A stretch of DNA of 64,000 nt from JBCBKP01 sp038521625 (GTDB lineage: Bacteria; Planctomycetota; Phycisphaerae; Phycisphaerales; UBA1924): NCBI GenBank assembly GCA_038521625.1, contig JBCBKP010000011.1:25893-89892 (forward strand), in the 5' to 3' direction. The notes below the pieces were generated by a model that ran no database searches, was not told where the DNA came from, and worked only from the letters and a program-made list of their open reading frames with translations. Both the position numbers and the translations under genes were made by a program. This document shows positions 25,456 to 35,746 of the stretch, piece by piece; position 1 is the stretch's first letter; each line of letters opens with the position of its first letter.

Positions 25456-28400
25456 ATGACGAAGACGCGAATCCGTGCCCGCCGTCCCGATCCTCGCATG
25501 CGGGCCCAGGTGCTCGCCGCCGCCGCGGGTCTCGCGGCCTCGCTGCCGTCGGTCGCGCTCGCGCAGCCGACGGGCGCGAGCGTGCAGAGCGGCAACGTAT
25601 CGATCGGCCAGAGCGGCAGCACGACGACGATCACCGCGAGCAACAACGCGATCATCAACTATCAGACCTTCAGCATCAACGCGGGGCACACGGTTCAGTT
25701 CGTGCAGCCCGGGGCCAGCGCTCGCGTGCTGAACCGCGTGGTGACGAACACGCCGTCGAACATCAACGGCAACCTGCTCGCCAACGGCATCGTCTACCTG
25801 ATCAACCCGGCCGGCGTGCAGTTCGGTCCGGGCGCGGTGGTCAATGTCGGCGAGCTGTTCGCGGCGGCGGGCAACCTGAGCAACGAGGACTTCCTGGGCG
25901 GCGTGAACCGCTTCACGGACATCGTCGGCCCGGTGATCAACTACGGCAACCTCTCCGCGTCGGGCGGGGTCTCGCTGGTCGGCCAGTACGTGGCGAACCA
26001 CGGCTCGATCAACGCGGGCGACAACCACATCATCATGGCCTCGGGCAGCGAGGTGCTGATCGGCGAGCGGTTCGGCTCGATCTACGCCCGCGTCGAGGGC
26101 GCGGACGCCTCGCTGGCGGCCGAGGCGGCCCAGGCGGACCCGAACTACGCGACGGGCGCCCAGCGCCTCGGATCGGGTGATGTCTACTCGCTGGCGGCGT
26201 GGAACGCGGGCGACCTGGTCGCGGCGCGCGTGCAGATCGAGTCCGCGGGCGGCGCGGCGATCGTGACGGGCAGCATCGACGCCTCGAGCTCGGCGGCGGG
26301 CTCGACGGGCGGATCGGTCGCGGTGCTCGGCCAGCACGTCGGCCTGTACGGCGCCGACATCGACGCCTCGGGCGTGGCCGCGGGCGGCACGGTGAACATC
26401 GGCGGCGCGTTCCAGGGCGGCGATTCGCTCCGCGCCAGCCAGTCGACGGTCGTCGACGCGTCGAGCTCGATCCGGGCCGACGCGACGGGCGCGGGCACGG
26501 GCGGCGAGGTCGTCCTTTGGTCCGACGGCGCGACCGACTTCCAGGGCAGCATCTCGGCGGCCGGCAGCGAGGGCGGCGGGCTGATCGAGGTCTCGGGCAA
26601 GCGGGACCTCACCTTCGGCGGGGACGTCTACGTCCCGCAGGGCACGCTCCTGCTCGACCCCGACGACATCGTCATCCTCGAGGGCGACGGTTCGGGCATC
26701 GAGGATGACCTCCGCACGGCCGGCGTCTTCGAGATCACGCAGGCCGAGCTCGAGGCGATGGCGATCATGTCCGGCGCCGACGACGTCATTCTGATGGCGA
26801 ACAACACGTTCACCATCGAGGACCTGCTGGACTTCAACGTGGCGGACACGCTGACTCTGACGGCGGCCGCGGGCACGCAGTTCGTCTTCCAGGCGGGCGG
26901 CGAGTTCATCATGAATACCGGCGACTCGATCAACGTCGTCGGCGGCGGCGGGCTGACGATCGAGGCGGGCGCGGCCTCGGGCGGCCTGGGCACGATCAGC
27001 GCGGGCGATCAGCTGACGCTCTCGATCGACGCCGGCCTGAACACCGCCAACGGCCTGAGCGCCGACCTCATCACGATCAATTCCTCGGGCGTCGATGACG
27101 GCCTCCGCGCGATCGTCGGCGGCGATGTCTTCATCGGCGGCCCGCTCGTCGGTGGCGACCTGGTCGTCAACGTGACCGGCTTCTTCGACGCGAGCAACGC
27201 CGCGAACGACCACGCGACGGTGCAGGGCACGGCGGGGACGGACTTCACCTACGTCGACGCGAACGACCTCGGGCTCTCCGGCTCGCTCTCCGCGGGCACG
27301 GGCACGGTCGATCTCACCTCGGTCGCGGGCTCGCTGACGCTCGATCAGAACGTCACCGCCGGGACGGACATCGTCGTGACAGCGGCGACCGACGTGACCG
27401 GCGCCGGCGTGCTCACGGGCATGGGCCTCGACGCCACCGCGACCGGCGGCTCGGTCTCGCTCTCGAGCGCCTCGAACGCGTTCGGGACGGTGACGGGCCA
27501 GAGCCTGAACAGCTTCACGCTCAGCGAGAGCGACGGGTTCTCGGTCGGGGCCGGCGGCGTCGGCTCGACCAACGGCGGCGTGATGCTGATGAGCGGCGGC
27601 ACGATCGATGTGGCGAACGCCATCGACGCCGCGAACGGCATGGTCGTGCTCGACTCGACCGCCGGCGACATCTCCGGCGCGGGCGTCATCACGACCGGCG
27701 ACCTGATGGCCTCGGCGGCGGGCGGGTCGATCTCGCTGACGGGCAACAACCAGGCGTCGATGTTCATGGGCGTCGCGATGGGCGACCTGCTCATGAACAA
27801 CGTCGGCAGCCTCGACGTCCACGGCGCGATGGCCGGCGGCTCGATCTCGCTGACCAGCACCGCCGGCTCGCTGACCGCGAACGGTCCCGGCCCGATCGCG
27901 GCCGGCACGACCGTCGCCCTGAGCGGCGACACCGGTGTCTCGGGCACGGCCCAGATCTCGGGCACCGACCTGAGCGCCAACTCGGCCTCGGGCTCGGTCT
28001 CGCTGACCAACGCGTCGAACAGCGTGTCGACGGTGCAGGGCTCGGGCTCGACCGGGTTCGAGTACGTCAACGACGGCGACCTGGCGCTGAGCGGCGCGGT
28101 CGACGGCGGCACGGGCGACGTCTCGCTCACCTCGAACAGCGGCTCGCTGGCGGCGGACCAGAACGTCTCGGGCGCGAACATCGCGTTCTCGGCGGCGAAC
28201 AACGTCGCGGGCACCGGCATGCTCTCGGCCACCGACCTGAGCGCCAACTCGGCGTCGGGCTCGGTCTCGTTGACGAACGCGTCGAACGCCGTGTCGACGG
28301 TGCAGGGCTCGGGCTCGACGGGCTTCGAGTACGTCAACAACGGCGACCTGGCGCTGAGCGCCGCGGTCGACGGCGGCACGGGCGACGTTTCGCTCACCTC

Positions 28401-31400
28401 GAACAACGGCTCGGTGACGGCGGACCAGAACGTCTCGGGCGCGAACATCGCGTTCTCGGCGGCGAACAACGTCGCGGGCACCGGCCAGATGACGACGGCC
28501 GGCACGCTGACGGCCGACGCCACGAGCGGCTCGGTCACGCTCAACAACGTGTCCAACAACGCCGCGACCGTCTCGGGCACGGCGAACGGCGACTTCGGCT
28601 ACACGAGCGGCGCCTCGTTCATCGCGATGGGCGTCACCTCGACGACGGGGAACGTGGACCTGACGGCGACGGCGGGCGACATCACGCTGGACGGCGTCGA
28701 GGCGACCGCCGGCTCGGTGCTCGCCGATGCGCAGGCCGGCTCGATCGGCGTGGACGGGATGGTCACCGCGGGCACGGACGTCGATCTCGACGCCTCGGAC
28801 TCGATCAGCGGCGCGGGCCAGATCGCCGCGACGGACCTGATGGCCGACGCGACGAGCGGCTCGGTCTCGCTGACGAACGCGTCGAACAGCGTGTCGACGG
28901 TCCGGGGCTCGGGCGCGACCGGGTTCGAGTACGTCAACGACGGCAACCTCTCGCTGAGCGGCGCGGTCGCCGGCGGCACGGGCGCGGCCTCGCTGACGTC
29001 GACGAACGGCTCGCTCATCGCCGGTGAGGACGTCTCCGGTGCCGACATCTCGCTCTCGGCGGCGAACAACGTCTCGGGCACGGGCCAGATGACGACCGCG
29101 GGGACCCTGACGGCCGACGCGACGACCGGGTCGGTCACGCTCGCCAACGTGGCCAACAACGCGGGGGCGCTCGACGCGACCGCGGGCAACGGCATCATCT
29201 ACGTCGACGCGGACGCGCTCGACGTCCAGGCGGCCGACGGCGGCGCCGGCGCGACCTCGATCACGACGCAGAGCGGGCTGCTGACCGTCAGCGGCAACGT
29301 GGGCGGCGCCGGGGTCCAGCTGACCAGCCTGGCCGACGGCATCACCAACAACGGCGCGGTGTCGTCCAGCGCCGGCCCGATCGTCTACGTCGCCGACGGT
29401 GACATCACCGGGGCGGGCTCGCACTCGGGCGCCGCGCTCGGGGCGTCGTCGACGAGCGGCATGGTCGCGCTGACCGGCAACTCGAACACCGTGCTCAGCG
29501 TCAGCGGCTCGGCCGCGACCGGCTTCGCCTACAACTCGGCGATCGGCCTAAACCTGACGAACGTCATGACGGCGATGGGCGACGTCAACGTCAACGCCGC
29601 GCTGAGCAACATCAACGCGAGCGACGTCACGGCCACGGCCGGCTCGATCAACCTCGGCGCTTCGTTCGGATCGATCGCGGTCGCCGGGCCCCTGACGGCC
29701 GGCACCGACATCTCGCTGACGGCGTCGAGCAACGTGACCGGCGCGGGCCAGATCACGGCGACGGACCTCGTCGTGAACGCGACGACGGGCAACGTGGATC
29801 TCTCGAACGCGCTGAACGACGTCGCGACGATCCAGGGCGGGGCCGGGAACAGCTTCACCTACGTCGACGCGAACGATCTCGGCACGAGCGGCGCGGTCGC
29901 GGCGGCGAGCGGCGACCTGAACCTCACCGCCACCAACGGCTCGCTCGCGGTCGACAACGCCCTCTCGGCGGCGGCGAACATGAACCTCTCCGCGCTGAAC
30001 GACGTCGCGGGCATGGGCCAGCTGACGGGCCAGTCGCTGAACGCGATCGCGACCAACGGCATGGTCGATCTCGGCAACGCCGCGAACGACATGGCGTCGG
30101 TCCAGGGCTCGGCGGGCACGAGCTTCTCGTACATGGACGCGAACGACGTCGCGGCCGGGGGCGCCATCGCCGCGAACGGCGGGGACGTCACGCTGGTCGC
30201 GGTCGGCGGATCGCTGACGCTCGACAACGACGTGAGCGCGACGGGCAACATGGCCCTCGGCGCCGACCAGAACATCACCGGCACCGGGCAGCTGACCGCG
30301 GTCGAGCTGCTGGCGACCGCCACGAACGGCGAGGTCAACCTCTCCAACACCGCCAACGACGTCGATCTGATCCAGGGCGTTGCCGGGACCGACTTCCTCT
30401 ACGCCGACGCGGACGACATCGCGGTGAACGCGGGCGGCCTGAACGCCGTCGCGGGCAACCTGACGCTGACCTCCGACGCCGGCTCGATCACCGCGGACAA
30501 CGAGGTCCGCGCGGGTCAGGCGATCACGCTGACGGCGGCCAACGACGTGACGGGCACTGGGCTGATCGTCGGTCAGAGCCTGGACGCCAACGCGACGTCC
30601 GGGATGGTCGCGCTCGCCAACGCGAGCAACGACGTCGACAGCCTCAGCGGCACGGCCGGCACGTCGTTCACCTTCGCCGACGTCGATGATCTTTCGGTCG
30701 CCGACGGCACCGCGGTGAACGCGGGCGGCCCGATCGATCTCGACGCGGACGGCCAGATCGAGATCGCGGGCACGGTCAGCTCGACCGGCGACTCGGTCAC
30801 GATCGACTCGGCCAGCGAGGGCGTGACGGTCGCCGCGACCGGTCTCGTCGAGTCGCAGGCGAGCGACGTCAGCCTGACCGGCGCCACGGCGGTCAACATC
30901 GCCGGGGCGGCCTCGGCCGACGGCACGCTGACGGCCAACGCCGGGACCTCGATCCAGGTCGACGGCATGGCCGACGCCAACACCGGCGACGCGGTCCTGA
31001 ACGCGATGGGCGGCGATCTGAACATCGGCGCCACTGGCTCGGTGACCTCCGCGATGGCTGGCGTCGATCTCGACGCCAGCGGCGCGATCGGCATCGCCGG
31101 CACGGCCTCGGCCGAGGTCGGCCTGACGGCCGACGCCGGGACCTCGATCCGGGTCGAGGGGATGGCGAGCGCCAACACGGGCGACGCGGTCCTGAACGCG
31201 ATGGGCGGGGACCTCGACGTCGTCGGCGGCGGCTCGGTCCGGTCCATGATGGGCCTCGTCGATCTCGACGCGACGGGCGACATGAGCCTCGACGGGTCCG
31301 TCGAGGGCGAGACCTCGGTCAGCGGCAACGCCGGGCGAGGCGTCTCGGTCAGCGGCTTCGTCTCTTCCAACACCGGCAACACCACGCTCGACGCGGCCGA

Positions 31401-33837
31401 CGGCCACCTGATCGTGCAGGGCGGCGGCTTCGTGGGTTCCGACGCGGCCTCGGTCGATCTGACGGCCAGCGGCGACATCATCGTCGACGGCTTCGTCTTC
31501 GGCTCGACCGACGTGAACGGCACGGCCGGCCTCGGCGTGCTCGTCACCGGGAACGTGACCGCGGACATGGGCAACGCCTCGCTCACGGCCCTGAACGGCG
31601 ACGTGATCATCGGCGGCTTCGTCGACCGCAGCGAGATCGAGGGCAGCGGGGTCGTCTCCTACAACGGGGACGTGAACCTCACCGCGCTCATCGGCGAGGA
31701 GCCTGTGTACGAGGAGACCCAGGTCCGCGGCATCTCGCTCACGGCGGGCAACATCCTCATCCTCGAGGACGGCACCACCTCGTCGGTGAACGGCGTCTCG
31801 ACCTTCACGGCCGACAAGTCGATCACCGGCACGGGATCGGTGAACGCGATGGAGCTGGTCGCCAACGCCGCCGACGGCGTGGTGCAGCTCAACGGCGTGA
31901 ACAACCAGATCCGGCTCGTGTCGGGCTCGTCGAGCATCGTCGACGGCAGCGCCGAGTCCGCGATCTTCGACATCGTCTCGAACGGCGAGATGGCGGCCGG
32001 GGCGATCACCGCGCTCGACGGCATCTCGCTGACCGCGGACCTGGTGAGCCTCACGGACGGCAGCGACCTGTCGATCCTCGAGGCGCCGGCGGACCGTCTG
32101 AACCCGCCGGCCGGCCCGGTCCTGATCAGCCTGAACGGCATGACGCAGCTCACCGGCGCGTCGTCGGTCAGCGCGATCCCGGACGGGGTCATCACTCTGT
32201 TCAACGGCGACGTCGTGGTCGGGTCCGCCGGCGGCGGGGCCGGCCAGGTCGCCAGCCTCAGCGCCCTCAACACGCCGATGATCTTCAACGGCGACCTGTA
32301 CTCGCAGGCCGGCCAGAGCAACAGCCTCACGATCGCCTCGGCCCTCGCGCCGTCGATCGGGCTGGACGGCGTCGGGACGATCGCGACGACGCCGATCGTC
32401 TTCACGGGCAACCTCGGCACGACCGCGGGCGACACGACGACCTTCCGCTTTGGCGATCTGACCATCGGATCGACCCTGGCGGGCGTGCCCGAGCAGGCCT
32501 CGATCCTCTTCTCGGCCCAGGCACCGGACCTCAGCAACGGCCTGGTGAGCTTCGCCGGTCTCTCGGCCCTCTCGGTCGCGGACCGCTCGCACCTCGTGCT
32601 CGCCAACGGCGACATCACCTTCGGCGGCAACCAGAAGGTGACGGCGTTCGGCAACCTGACCTTCGACACGACCGGCGGCTCGGCGAACCTCGGCGATCTG
32701 ACGGTCGTCGGCGTCACCGGCGCCGAGGGCAACCTCACGATCAACGCGCCGGTCATCAACTTCAACCCGCGTGTCCCGGGCCTCCTGCAGGACCTCGCGG
32801 CCGAGGCCTCGAGGCTCGCGGGCGTCGCCCCGTCGCTCGAGTCCGACGACACCGTCGACGTCGTGGCGGCGAACTCGATCAACCTGTCGACCGCCCCGGT
32901 CGGCCTGAACGGTGTCCAGTTCGCGACCTCCGACGGCTTCAACCCCGGCGGCCTCACGGTCGTCACCGGCGGCACGCCGATCCAGTCGTTCAGCCCCGAC
33001 GGCACGCCGATCACGCTGGCGGGCTTCTTCCTCAGCCAGGCCCCGGGCTCGCTCGGGTTCCTGATCCCCTTCGACCTGACGGCCAACGGCCCGACCAACC
33101 TCTCGCTCGGTGAGTCGCTCGCCGGCGCCGTGCCGGTCCTGACCGACCTGCCGGTCCCGGAGATCGAGTCCGGCCTGTCGGCGAACGACATCGCCGATCT
33201 CCAGCAGATCGGCTACCGCGTCAACCCGACCCCGGCGATCGCCGCGGTCAGCGCGGGTCAGCTGTTCGCCGACGCCTCTGGCGGCCCGGACCCCAGGAAC
33301 ACGGACGAGATCACGGTGACGGTCTCCGACCGCCGCGTCCCGCTCGAGCGGCTCCAGGCGGTGCTCAGCGCCTATCGCAGCGTCGCCGACCGCGGCGACG
33401 AGGCGGAGCTGAACGCCTCGCAGGGTCTCCCGACGACCGACGAGGCCTCGCGCGGCCTGATCGACACCTACGTCGCGTACCTGGAGTCCCGCGATCAGGG
33501 CGAGGCGATGAGCTTCCGGGCCTTCGTCGAGCTGGCGCGGGCCGGCGACGACGCCCAGCTCGCGCTCGACGCGCAGCAGGCGGCGATCGCCATCGACCGG
33601 GCCCTGGCCTTCAGCGACACGCTGAATCAGCTCGGGCTCACCGAATTCGAGCGTGCGATCCCGAAGATGCGCACGCTTCGGAACGAGCTCAACCTCGGCG
33701 GCGGCGCCTATGAGGACAGCCAGATCGCGCAGCTCTTCATCGACATGGGACTCCCCCAGGTCGAGGTCGAGCGGGCGCTCGGCGCTCCTCAGATCTCCGC
33801 CTTCGAGGCCCAGGGCGCTCCGATCGCGGCCCGCTAA
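25456..33837 (+). CDS. tpsA: Giant filamentous-haemagglutinin-type adhesin (TpsA)
   Basis: A 2793-residue exoprotein. An extended signal peptide ends SVALAQ at about 36, followed by a TPS secretion domain (about 38-170) with ASVQSGNVSI, NGIVYLINPAGVQFG and VVNVGELFAAA (family: NPNGIxFG). The following 2300 residues are Gly/Ala/Asn/Thr/Ser/Asp-rich beta-helix repeats with almost no cysteine, including two recent tandem duplications. The last 200 residues are different: charged and alpha-helical (RVPLERLQAVLSAYR onward), possibly a retained C-terminal module. It is secreted by the TpsB encoded 66 bases upstream. The ATG at 25456 is preferred to the GTG at 25447. Function in adhesion or contact-dependent inhibition is possible; no toxin domain is recognised. 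Confidence 0.9.
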   Translation: MTKTRIRARRPDPRMRAQVLAAAAGLAASLPSVALAQPTGASVQSGNVSIGQSGSTTTITASNNAIINYQTFSINAGHTVQFVQPGASARVLNRVVTNTPSNINGNLLANGIVYLINPAGVQFGPGAVVNVGELFAAAGNLSNEDFLGGVNRFTDIVGPVINYGNLSASGGVSLVGQYVANHGSINAGDNHIIMASGSEVLIGERFGSIYARVEGADASLAAEAAQADPNYATGAQRLGSGDVYSLAAWNAGDLVAARVQIESAGGAAIVTGSIDASSSAAGSTGGSVAVLGQHVGLYGADIDASGVAAGGTVNIGGAFQGGDSLRASQSTVVDASSSIRADATGAGTGGEVVLWSDGATDFQGSISAAGSEGGGLIEVSGKRDLTFGGDVYVPQGTLLLDPDDIVILEGDGSGIEDDLRTAGVFEITQAELEAMAIMSGADDVILMANNTFTIEDLLDFNVADTLTLTAAAGTQFVFQAGGEFIMNTGDSINVVGGGGLTIEAGAASGGLGTISAGDQLTLSIDAGLNTANGLSADLITINSSGVDDGLRAIVGGDVFIGGPLVGGDLVVNVTGFFDASNAANDHATVQGTAGTDFTYVDANDLGLSGSLSAGTGTVDLTSVAGSLTLDQNVTAGTDIVVTAATDVTGAGVLTGMGLDATATGGSVSLSSASNAFGTVTGQSLNSFTLSESDGFSVGAGGVGSTNGGVMLMSGGTIDVANAIDAANGMVVLDSTAGDISGAGVITTGDLMASAAGGSISLTGNNQASMFMGVAMGDLLMNNVGSLDVHGAMAGGSISLTSTAGSLTANGPGPIAAGTTVALSGDTGVSGTAQISGTDLSANSASGSVSLTNASNSVSTVQGSGSTGFEYVNDGDLALSGAVDGGTGDVSLTSNSGSLAADQNVSGANIAFSAANNVAGTGMLSATDLSANSASGSVSLTNASNAVSTVQGSGSTGFEYVNNGDLALSAAVDGGTGDVSLTSNNGSVTADQNVSGANIAFSAANNVAGTGQMTTAGTLTADATSGSVTLNNVSNNAATVSGTANGDFGYTSGASFIAMGVTSTTGNVDLTATAGDITLDGVEATAGSVLADAQAGSIGVDGMVTAGTDVDLDASDSISGAGQIAATDLMADATSGSVSLTNASNSVSTVRGSGATGFEYVNDGNLSLSGAVAGGTGAASLTSTNGSLIAGEDVSGADISLSAANNVSGTGQMTTAGTLTADATTGSVTLANVANNAGALDATAGNGIIYVDADALDVQAADGGAGATSITTQSGLLTVSGNVGGAGVQLTSLADGITNNGAVSSSAGPIVYVADGDITGAGSHSGAALGASSTSGMVALTGNSNTVLSVSGSAATGFAYNSAIGLNLTNVMTAMGDVNVNAALSNINASDVTATAGSINLGASFGSIAVAGPLTAGTDISLTASSNVTGAGQITATDLVVNATTGNVDLSNALNDVATIQGGAGNSFTYVDANDLGTSGAVAAASGDLNLTATNGSLAVDNALSAAANMNLSALNDVAGMGQLTGQSLNAIATNGMVDLGNAANDMASVQGSAGTSFSYMDANDVAAGGAIAANGGDVTLVAVGGSLTLDNDVSATGNMALGADQNITGTGQLTAVELLATATNGEVNLSNTANDVDLIQGVAGTDFLYADADDIAVNAGGLNAVAGNLTLTSDAGSITADNEVRAGQAITLTAANDVTGTGLIVGQSLDANATSGMVALANASNDVDSLSGTAGTSFTFADVDDLSVADGTAVNAGGPIDLDADGQIEIAGTVSSTGDSVTIDSASEGVTVAATGLVESQASDVSLTGATAVNIAGAASADGTLTANAGTSIQVDGMADANTGDAVLNAMGGDLNIGATGSVTSAMAGVDLDASGAIGIAGTASAEVGLTADAGTSIRVEGMASANTGDAVLNAMGGDLDVVGGGSVRSMMGLVDLDATGDMSLDGSVEGETSVSGNAGRGVSVSGFVSSNTGNTTLDAADGHLIVQGGGFVGSDAASVDLTASGDIIVDGFVFGSTDVNGTAGLGVLVTGNVTADMGNASLTALNGDVIIGGFVDRSEIEGSGVVSYNGDVNLTALIGEEPVYEETQVRGISLTAGNILILEDGTTSSVNGVSTFTADKSITGTGSVNAMELVANAADGVVQLNGVNNQIRLVSGSSSIVDGSAESAIFDIVSNGEMAAGAITALDGISLTADLVSLTDGSDLSILEAPADRLNPPAGPVLISLNGMTQLTGASSVSAIPDGVITLFNGDVVVGSAGGGAGQVASLSALNTPMIFNGDLYSQAGQSNSLTIASALAPSIGLDGVGTIATTPIVFTGNLGTTAGDTTTFRFGDLTIGSTLAGVPEQASILFSAQAPDLSNGLVSFAGLSALSVADRSHLVLANGDITFGGNQKVTAFGNLTFDTTGGSANLGDLTVVGVTGAEGNLTINAPVINFNPRVPGLLQDLAAEASRLAGVAPSLESDDTVDVVAANSINLSTAPVGLNGVQFATSDGFNPGGLTVVTGGTPIQSFSPDGTPITLAGFFLSQAPGSLGFLIPFDLTANGPTNLSLGESLAGAVPVLTDLPVPEIESGLSANDIADLQQIGYRVNPTPAIAAVSAGQLFADASGGPDPRNTDEITVTVSDRRVPLERLQAVLSAYRSVADRGDEAELNASQGLPTTDEASRGLIDTYVAYLESRDQGEAMSFRAFVELARAGDDAQLALDAQQAAIAIDRALAFSDTLNQLGLTEFERAIPKMRTLRNELNLGGGAYEDSQIAQLFIDMGLPQVEVERALGAPQISAFEAQGAPIAAR
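27964..28497 (+). repeat. Two tandem 267-bp copies inside tpsA
   Basis: Near-identical 89-residue units (about residues 837-925 and 926-1014), each containing SVSLTNASN, STGFEYVN and NIAFSAANNVAGTG. Degenerate further copies continue to about 29100. High nucleotide identity suggests recent duplication. Confidence 0.8.
30910..31299 (+). repeat. Two tandem 195-bp copies inside tpsA
   Basis: Units of 65 residues (about 1819-1948) sharing LTA.AGTSI, NTGDAVLNAMGGDL and VDLDA. More diverged copies follow to about 31600. It is a second repeat family separate from the 267-bp one. Confidence 0.75.
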
Positions 33838-33883
33838 CGGAGGGGGTCCCAGGAGCGTCGGTCCGAGCGGCCGGGGCGGCGTG

Positions 33884-34489
33884 ATGGCCAGCGGCGGTGG
33901 CGATAACGATTCCGGGTCGAGGGCGCGATCGGCGCGCTCCGACCTGATCAACGCCCACCAGGGTCTGGTCCGCTCGATCGCCTGGAAGATCTGGCGCCGT
34001 CTGCCGGCCCACGTCGAGATCGACGACGTCGTCGCCTACGGCATGCTCGGGCTGGCGGAGGCCTCGGCCAGCTTCGACTCCGCGCACGGCGTCAAGTTCG
34101 GCACGTTCGCCCACCACCGGGTCCGCGGGTCGATCCTCGACGGGCTCAGGAAGAACTCCTGGTTCTCGTCCGCCGCGTTCGAATCGGGCGATATGGCGGA
34201 CGACGAGCCGGGCGCCAAGCGGGCCGGGCCCGCCCGCACCGCCTTCGACGATCCGGTCGACACCCGATCGGGCGGGGGCACGGGCGCGGAGCGTGCGGAG
34301 CTGCTGCACCGGCTCGACCGGGCGCTCGCCCAGCTCCCGCCGAGCAGCAAGGAGCTCATCACGTACTGCTACATCGGCGGCATGCCGCTGGCTCGCGCGG
34401 CGGAGCTGATGGGCTTCAGCCGGAGCTGGGCGAGCCGGCTGCACGAGAAAGCACTGGGGGAGCTGCGGACGCTGATGGCGACCGGATAG
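33884..34489 (+). CDS. FliA/WhiG-like RNA polymerase sigma factor, reduced
   Basis: A 201-residue sigma-70-family factor. Region 2 is clear: LVRSIAWKI, then VEIDDVVAYGMLGLAEA, FDSAHGVKFGTFAHHRVRGSILDGLR, the signature of sigma-28-type factors. Region 4 is a helix-turn-helix at the C-terminus (LARAAELMGFSRSWASRLHEKAL). The linker between them is short and low in complexity, so a full region 3 is probably missing. ATG at 33884 is preceded by G-rich sequence; a GTG lies one codon earlier. It sits between the adhesin and tssA, 46 bases after tpsA, so it may be on the adhesin transcript and could direct transcription of T6SS units. No anti-sigma gene is adjacent. Confidence 0.88.
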   Translation: MASGGGDNDSGSRARSARSDLINAHQGLVRSIAWKIWRRLPAHVEIDDVVAYGMLGLAEASASFDSAHGVKFGTFAHHRVRGSILDGLRKNSWFSSAAFESGDMADDEPGAKRAGPARTAFDDPVDTRSGGGTGAERAELLHRLDRALAQLPPSSKELITYCYIGGMPLARAAELMGFSRSWASRLHEKALGELRTLMATG

Positions 34490-34523
34490 CGGACGTGCGC
34501 GGGCGGCCGTTCCGGGCTTTCGC

Positions 34524-34529
34524 TACATT
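34524..34529 (+). promoter_or_regulatory. -10-like hexamer upstream of tssA
   Basis: TACATT followed by GA, 30 bases before the tssA ATG, in the 70-base gap after the sigma-factor gene. It is part of the set of similar sites at 9079, 14136 and 42546. Confidence 0.35.
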
Positions 34530-34559
34530 GAACAGTGGTCCGAGGGGGTATCGACGGGC

Positions 34560-35705
34560 ATGGGTGTTTCAGCGGTTGATCTCGACAGTCTGCTCCAGCC
34601 GATCGAGGGTGAGAGCCCGACGGGCTCGGACCTCCGGCGTGTCGAGGACTCGCCCCTGGCCCGCTTCCGGGACATCCGGTCTTCGATCATGGCGCGCCGG
34701 AAGCAGGCCGAGGCCGAGCGGCTCTCGGGCGAGGCGGCGGTGGCCGAGGCGGTCGAGCTCTGGGACGAGCTGATCGACACCGGCTGCGAGATCCTGCGGT
34801 CGCACAGCAAGGACCTCGAGGTCGCGGCCGACATGCTCGAGGCGCTGACGCGGACCGATGGTTTCGAGGGCGCTGCGCTCGGTTTCCGGCTGCTGACGGG
34901 GCTCGTGCAGGGCTTCTGGGACGGATCGTTCCCCGCGATCGACGAGATGTACGGCGACGAGGACCGTGTGGGGCGGGTCGAGTCGGTCGCGGCCTCCGAC
35001 CGGGCTTCGCTGCTGATGGCGGTGCGTGCGACGCCGATCACGGCGCCGTCGCAGGGCGACCGGATCAGCCTGCTGGACCTCCAGCAGGGGCAGGAGTTCG
35101 AGCGGTACGTGCAGCAGATGCAGGAGAGCGACCGCCTCTCGATCGATCAGCGTGACGAGCGGATCGAGGAGCGTCGGACGCGGCTGCAGGGCAAGACCGC
35201 GGAGCTCTGCCTCTCGGCGCTCGGGCAGATCCCGGCCGATCATCTGCGCGGCCTGCTCGCGCGGATCGACGATCTGATGGGCGCGATCGACGAGTTCTCG
35301 TCGGCGCTCTCGGAGCGGCGCGAGTCCGGGGCCGAGCCGAAGCTCTCGTTCATCATCTTGAAGGACGCGATCGACGAGGTCCGCGCCGAGATCGCCGAGC
35401 GGGTGCCGCCGGAGCCTGAGGGCGGCGAAGAGGAGGCGGGCGGCGCCGGCGGCGAGGGCGGGTCGACGAGCGGCGGCGGGAAGATGAACCGCGAGGCCGC
35501 GATCGCGCTGGTGGAGCGGGCCGCGAGCTACTTCGAGGCATCCGAGCCGCACAGCCCGGTGCAGTTCGCGCTGCGTCGCGCGGTCCGCTGGGCGCGGACG
35601 CCGTACGACCAGCTGCTGGAGGAGATCGTCCGCGACAGCAGCTCGCGCGAGGATCTTTTTCGGCTCGTGGGCATGCAATCGAGGCAGGAAGAGGATTCGT
35701 ACTAA
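34560..35705 (+). CDS. tssA: T6SS assembly protein TssA
   Basis: A 381-residue protein with the N-terminal ImpA domain (about 5-125): LLQPIEGESPTGSDLRR and ALGFRLLTGLVQGFWD are family landmarks. TssA primes baseplate assembly and guides tube and sheath growth. The middle is helical, a GGEEEAGGAGGEGGSTSGGG linker covers about 280-305, and the C-terminal helical domain ends at 381. It is the first gene of the second T6SS block. Confidence 0.92.
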   Translation: MGVSAVDLDSLLQPIEGESPTGSDLRRVEDSPLARFRDIRSSIMARRKQAEAERLSGEAAVAEAVELWDELIDTGCEILRSHSKDLEVAADMLEALTRTDGFEGAALGFRLLTGLVQGFWDGSFPAIDEMYGDEDRVGRVESVAASDRASLLMAVRATPITAPSQGDRISLLDLQQGQEFERYVQQMQESDRLSIDQRDERIEERRTRLQGKTAELCLSALGQIPADHLRGLLARIDDLMGAIDEFSSALSERRESGAEPKLSFIILKDAIDEVRAEIAERVPPEPEGGEEEAGGAGGEGGSTSGGGKMNREAAIALVERAASYFEASEPHSPVQFALRRAVRWARTPYDQLLEEIVRDSSSREDLFRLVGMQSRQEEDSY

Positions 35706-35746
35706 GAGGGAATTCAATCCCAGGGGTTGTCAGGGGCAGCACCGTC

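Noticed and set aside
29548..33951. A 1467-residue minus-strand frame under tpsA
   Set aside because: Mirror of the repetitive adhesin codons; extreme Arg/Val/Asp content and no start signals.
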